This document shows positions 57,782-58,826 of a stretch of 58,826 nt of DNA, piece by piece. The notes under the pieces were generated by a model, which was not told where the DNA came from, searched no databases, and worked only from the letters and a program-made list of their open reading frames with translations. A program made the position numbers and the translations under genes. Every line of letters starts with the position of its first letter. Within the stretch, counting starts at the first letter, position 1. This DNA comes from an uncultured Clostridia bacterium (GTDB lineage Bacteria; Bacillota; Clostridia; Christensenellales; Aristaeellaceae): positions 1 through 58,826 of the forward strand of contig CAMVFE010000010.1 in assembly GCA_947166705.1 (NCBI GenBank). The letters run 5' to 3'.

Positions 57782-58826
57782 ATGAATAAACATTCTTTTA
57801 AACAACTTCACAGTTTTCTTTTGCTGTGGGGATCACAGACCGTATTCCAGCTTGGGACGGCCATGACGGATTATGCGGTGATTATCTGGGTATACAGCAG
57901 GAAAGGAACCGCGTCCAGCGTGACCCTGCTGACGGTATGCACTTTTCTGCCGACGATCTTCTTCCGCTTTCTGGCCGGAAGCGTGGTGGACCGGCAGAAC
58001 AAAAAGCGCATTATGCTGACGGCGGACCTGCTGGCAGCTTACGGGACGCTGGCAGTGTTTTTGCTGCATTCCACGGATGTCCTACAGATCTGGCACCTGT
58101 ATGTGATCAACTTCCTGCTCAGTTTTATGAACGCCTTCCAGGAGCCAGCCTCCTTTGTCGCTGTCAGCCTGCTGGTTCCGAAGGAGCGCTATGCCCGGGC
58201 CGGCGGCCTGCAGGGGTTCGGCGGGGCGGCGGTATCCATTCTGGCACCGGCGCTGGGAGCACTGCTGCTTGCAGCCGGCGGACTGAACCTGGTGCTGATT
58301 GTCGACCTGGCAACTTTTGCTGTCGCCTTCCTGGTGCTGCTGTTCCTGATCCGGATTCCGGAGCCGGAACGGCAGGCAACGGAAGAGGAACCATTTTCAA
58401 AGACCTGCCTGGCAGGAATCCGTTATCTGAAGGAACATACGGCTATCCTGCGGATAACCCTGTTCCTTGCGGTGATCAATTTTTTGGCGAAACTGGGCAA
58501 CGACGGGATGCTTTCTCCCTTTATCCTGGGCCGGACGGGTAATAACCAGTCCGTGCTGGGCATGGTGGAAAGCTTTACGGCCATGGGCGTGCTGCCCGGG
58601 AGTCTGCTGGCAACCCTGATGAAGCCGGCGAAAAAACGGACCCGGTTAATCTTTATTGCCACAGGCCTGGTTTTTTCCGGAAACATTATCCAGGGCCTGA
58701 CATTCCGCCCGTGGCTGTGGTGCGCCGCGGCGTTCGGAAGCTATCTGATGGCGGCCGTAATGAACGTAAACATGGATATCCTGATGCGGGAAAAGGTCCC
58801 CATGGAGATGCAGGGACGGGTGTTCT
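57782..58826 (+). CDS. MFS efflux transporter, macrolide-efflux-like, truncated by the window end
   Basis: Starts at the ATG at 57782 (MNKHSFKQLHSFLLLWGSQT) with AAGGAG 8 nt upstream and is open to the last base, 348 codons seen. At least nine membrane helices are visible. The loop AGSVVDRQNKKRIMLTADLL is MFS motif A between helices 2 and 3. The pattern FQLGTAMTDYAVIIWVY near helix 1 is like the Mef/enterobactin-exporter branch of drug:proton antiporters. The C-terminal helices are outside the window. The leader peptide and RNA structure before it suggest induction by a translation inhibitor. The substrate is unknown. Confidence 0.85.
   Translation, partial: MNKHSFKQLHSFLLLWGSQTVFQLGTAMTDYAVIIWVYSRKGTASSVTLLTVCTFLPTIFFRFLAGSVVDRQNKKRIMLTADLLAAYGTLAVFLLHSTDVLQIWHLYVINFLLSFMNAFQEPASFVAVSLLVPKERYARAGGLQGFGGAAVSILAPALGALLLAAGGLNLVLIVDLATFAVAFLVLLFLIRIPEPERQATEEEPFSKTCLAGIRYLKEHTAILRITLFLAVINFLAKLGNDGMLSPFILGRTGNNQSVLGMVESFTAMGVLPGSLLATLMKPAKKRTRLIFIATGLVFSGNIIQGLTFRPWLWCAAAFGSYLMAAVMNVNMDILMREKVPMEMQGRVF

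Noticed and set aside
57826-58542. 238-codon plus-strand frame at the right edge
   Set aside because: It is out of frame with the MFS gene, which is open from 57782 to the end and has membrane helices and motif A.

Overview
The window reads as chromosome of a GC-rich, saccharolytic anaerobe of the Bacillota, class Clostridia. The evidence is the gene set: single-chain GlyRS, HemZ, a RelA/SpoT homologue with Dtd nearby, a YlmH-like protein, BioY under a classic BirA operator, consensus TTGACA-N17-TATAAT promoters and strong AGGAGG ribosome sites. Glycan enzymes (two GH2 proteins, a DUF5060-type hydrolase, UxuA, a polysaccharide deacetylase) suggest a gut or rumen commensal. The placement below class is only a guess.

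Layout: 1-6775 holds a phosphohistidine-fold phosphatase cut by the left edge, a YgjV-like remnant, a small anchored protein, two glycoside hydrolases and a YedK-type protein. 6879-10902 is a tightly packed trio (two multi-TM proteins of a DUF5058-type pair and an M20 peptidase), then a secreted YARHG protein. 11120-19030 has a short AlaRS-like protein, a Nudix hydrolase, a YlmH-like protein, an ABC exporter and a beta-mannosidase. 19176-24426 is on the minus strand: birA and bioY, an HPt protein, a REC/GGDEF-like/EAL protein and glyS. 24670-33890 is core housekeeping: ftsY, secD, secF, recJ, rel, hemZ. dtd follows on the minus strand. 34727-41902 is a plus-strand run: an XRE protein with a histone-H1-like tail, a deacetylase, uxuA, a secreted protein with an internal duplication, a zinc-ribbon/TPR membrane protein and an acyltransferase. 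An AraC regulator, a GT2 enzyme, an SH3/PG-binding protein and leuS follow.

The most unusual part is 49495-57344. A 7.8 kb AT-richer element lies between 21-bp direct repeats. The left copy is the 3' end of a tRNA-Pro(CGG) gene. Its order is integrase and XRE repressor (minus), divergent from xis, two small genes, a RepA-like AAA ATPase, an iteron-type origin, small genes, a TerS-like protein and a scaffold-like protein. It has no large terminase, capsid, tail, lysis or conjugation genes. This is the plan of a phage-inducible chromosomal island, a phage satellite. An ORF-less group II intron sits directly behind the terminator of its packaging module.

Right of the element an MFS efflux gene runs off the window. 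It is preceded by a 20-codon leader ORF whose sequence can pair with the MFS ribosome-binding site, which looks like an antibiotic-responsive attenuator. All function calls come from reading motifs. No database search was possible.
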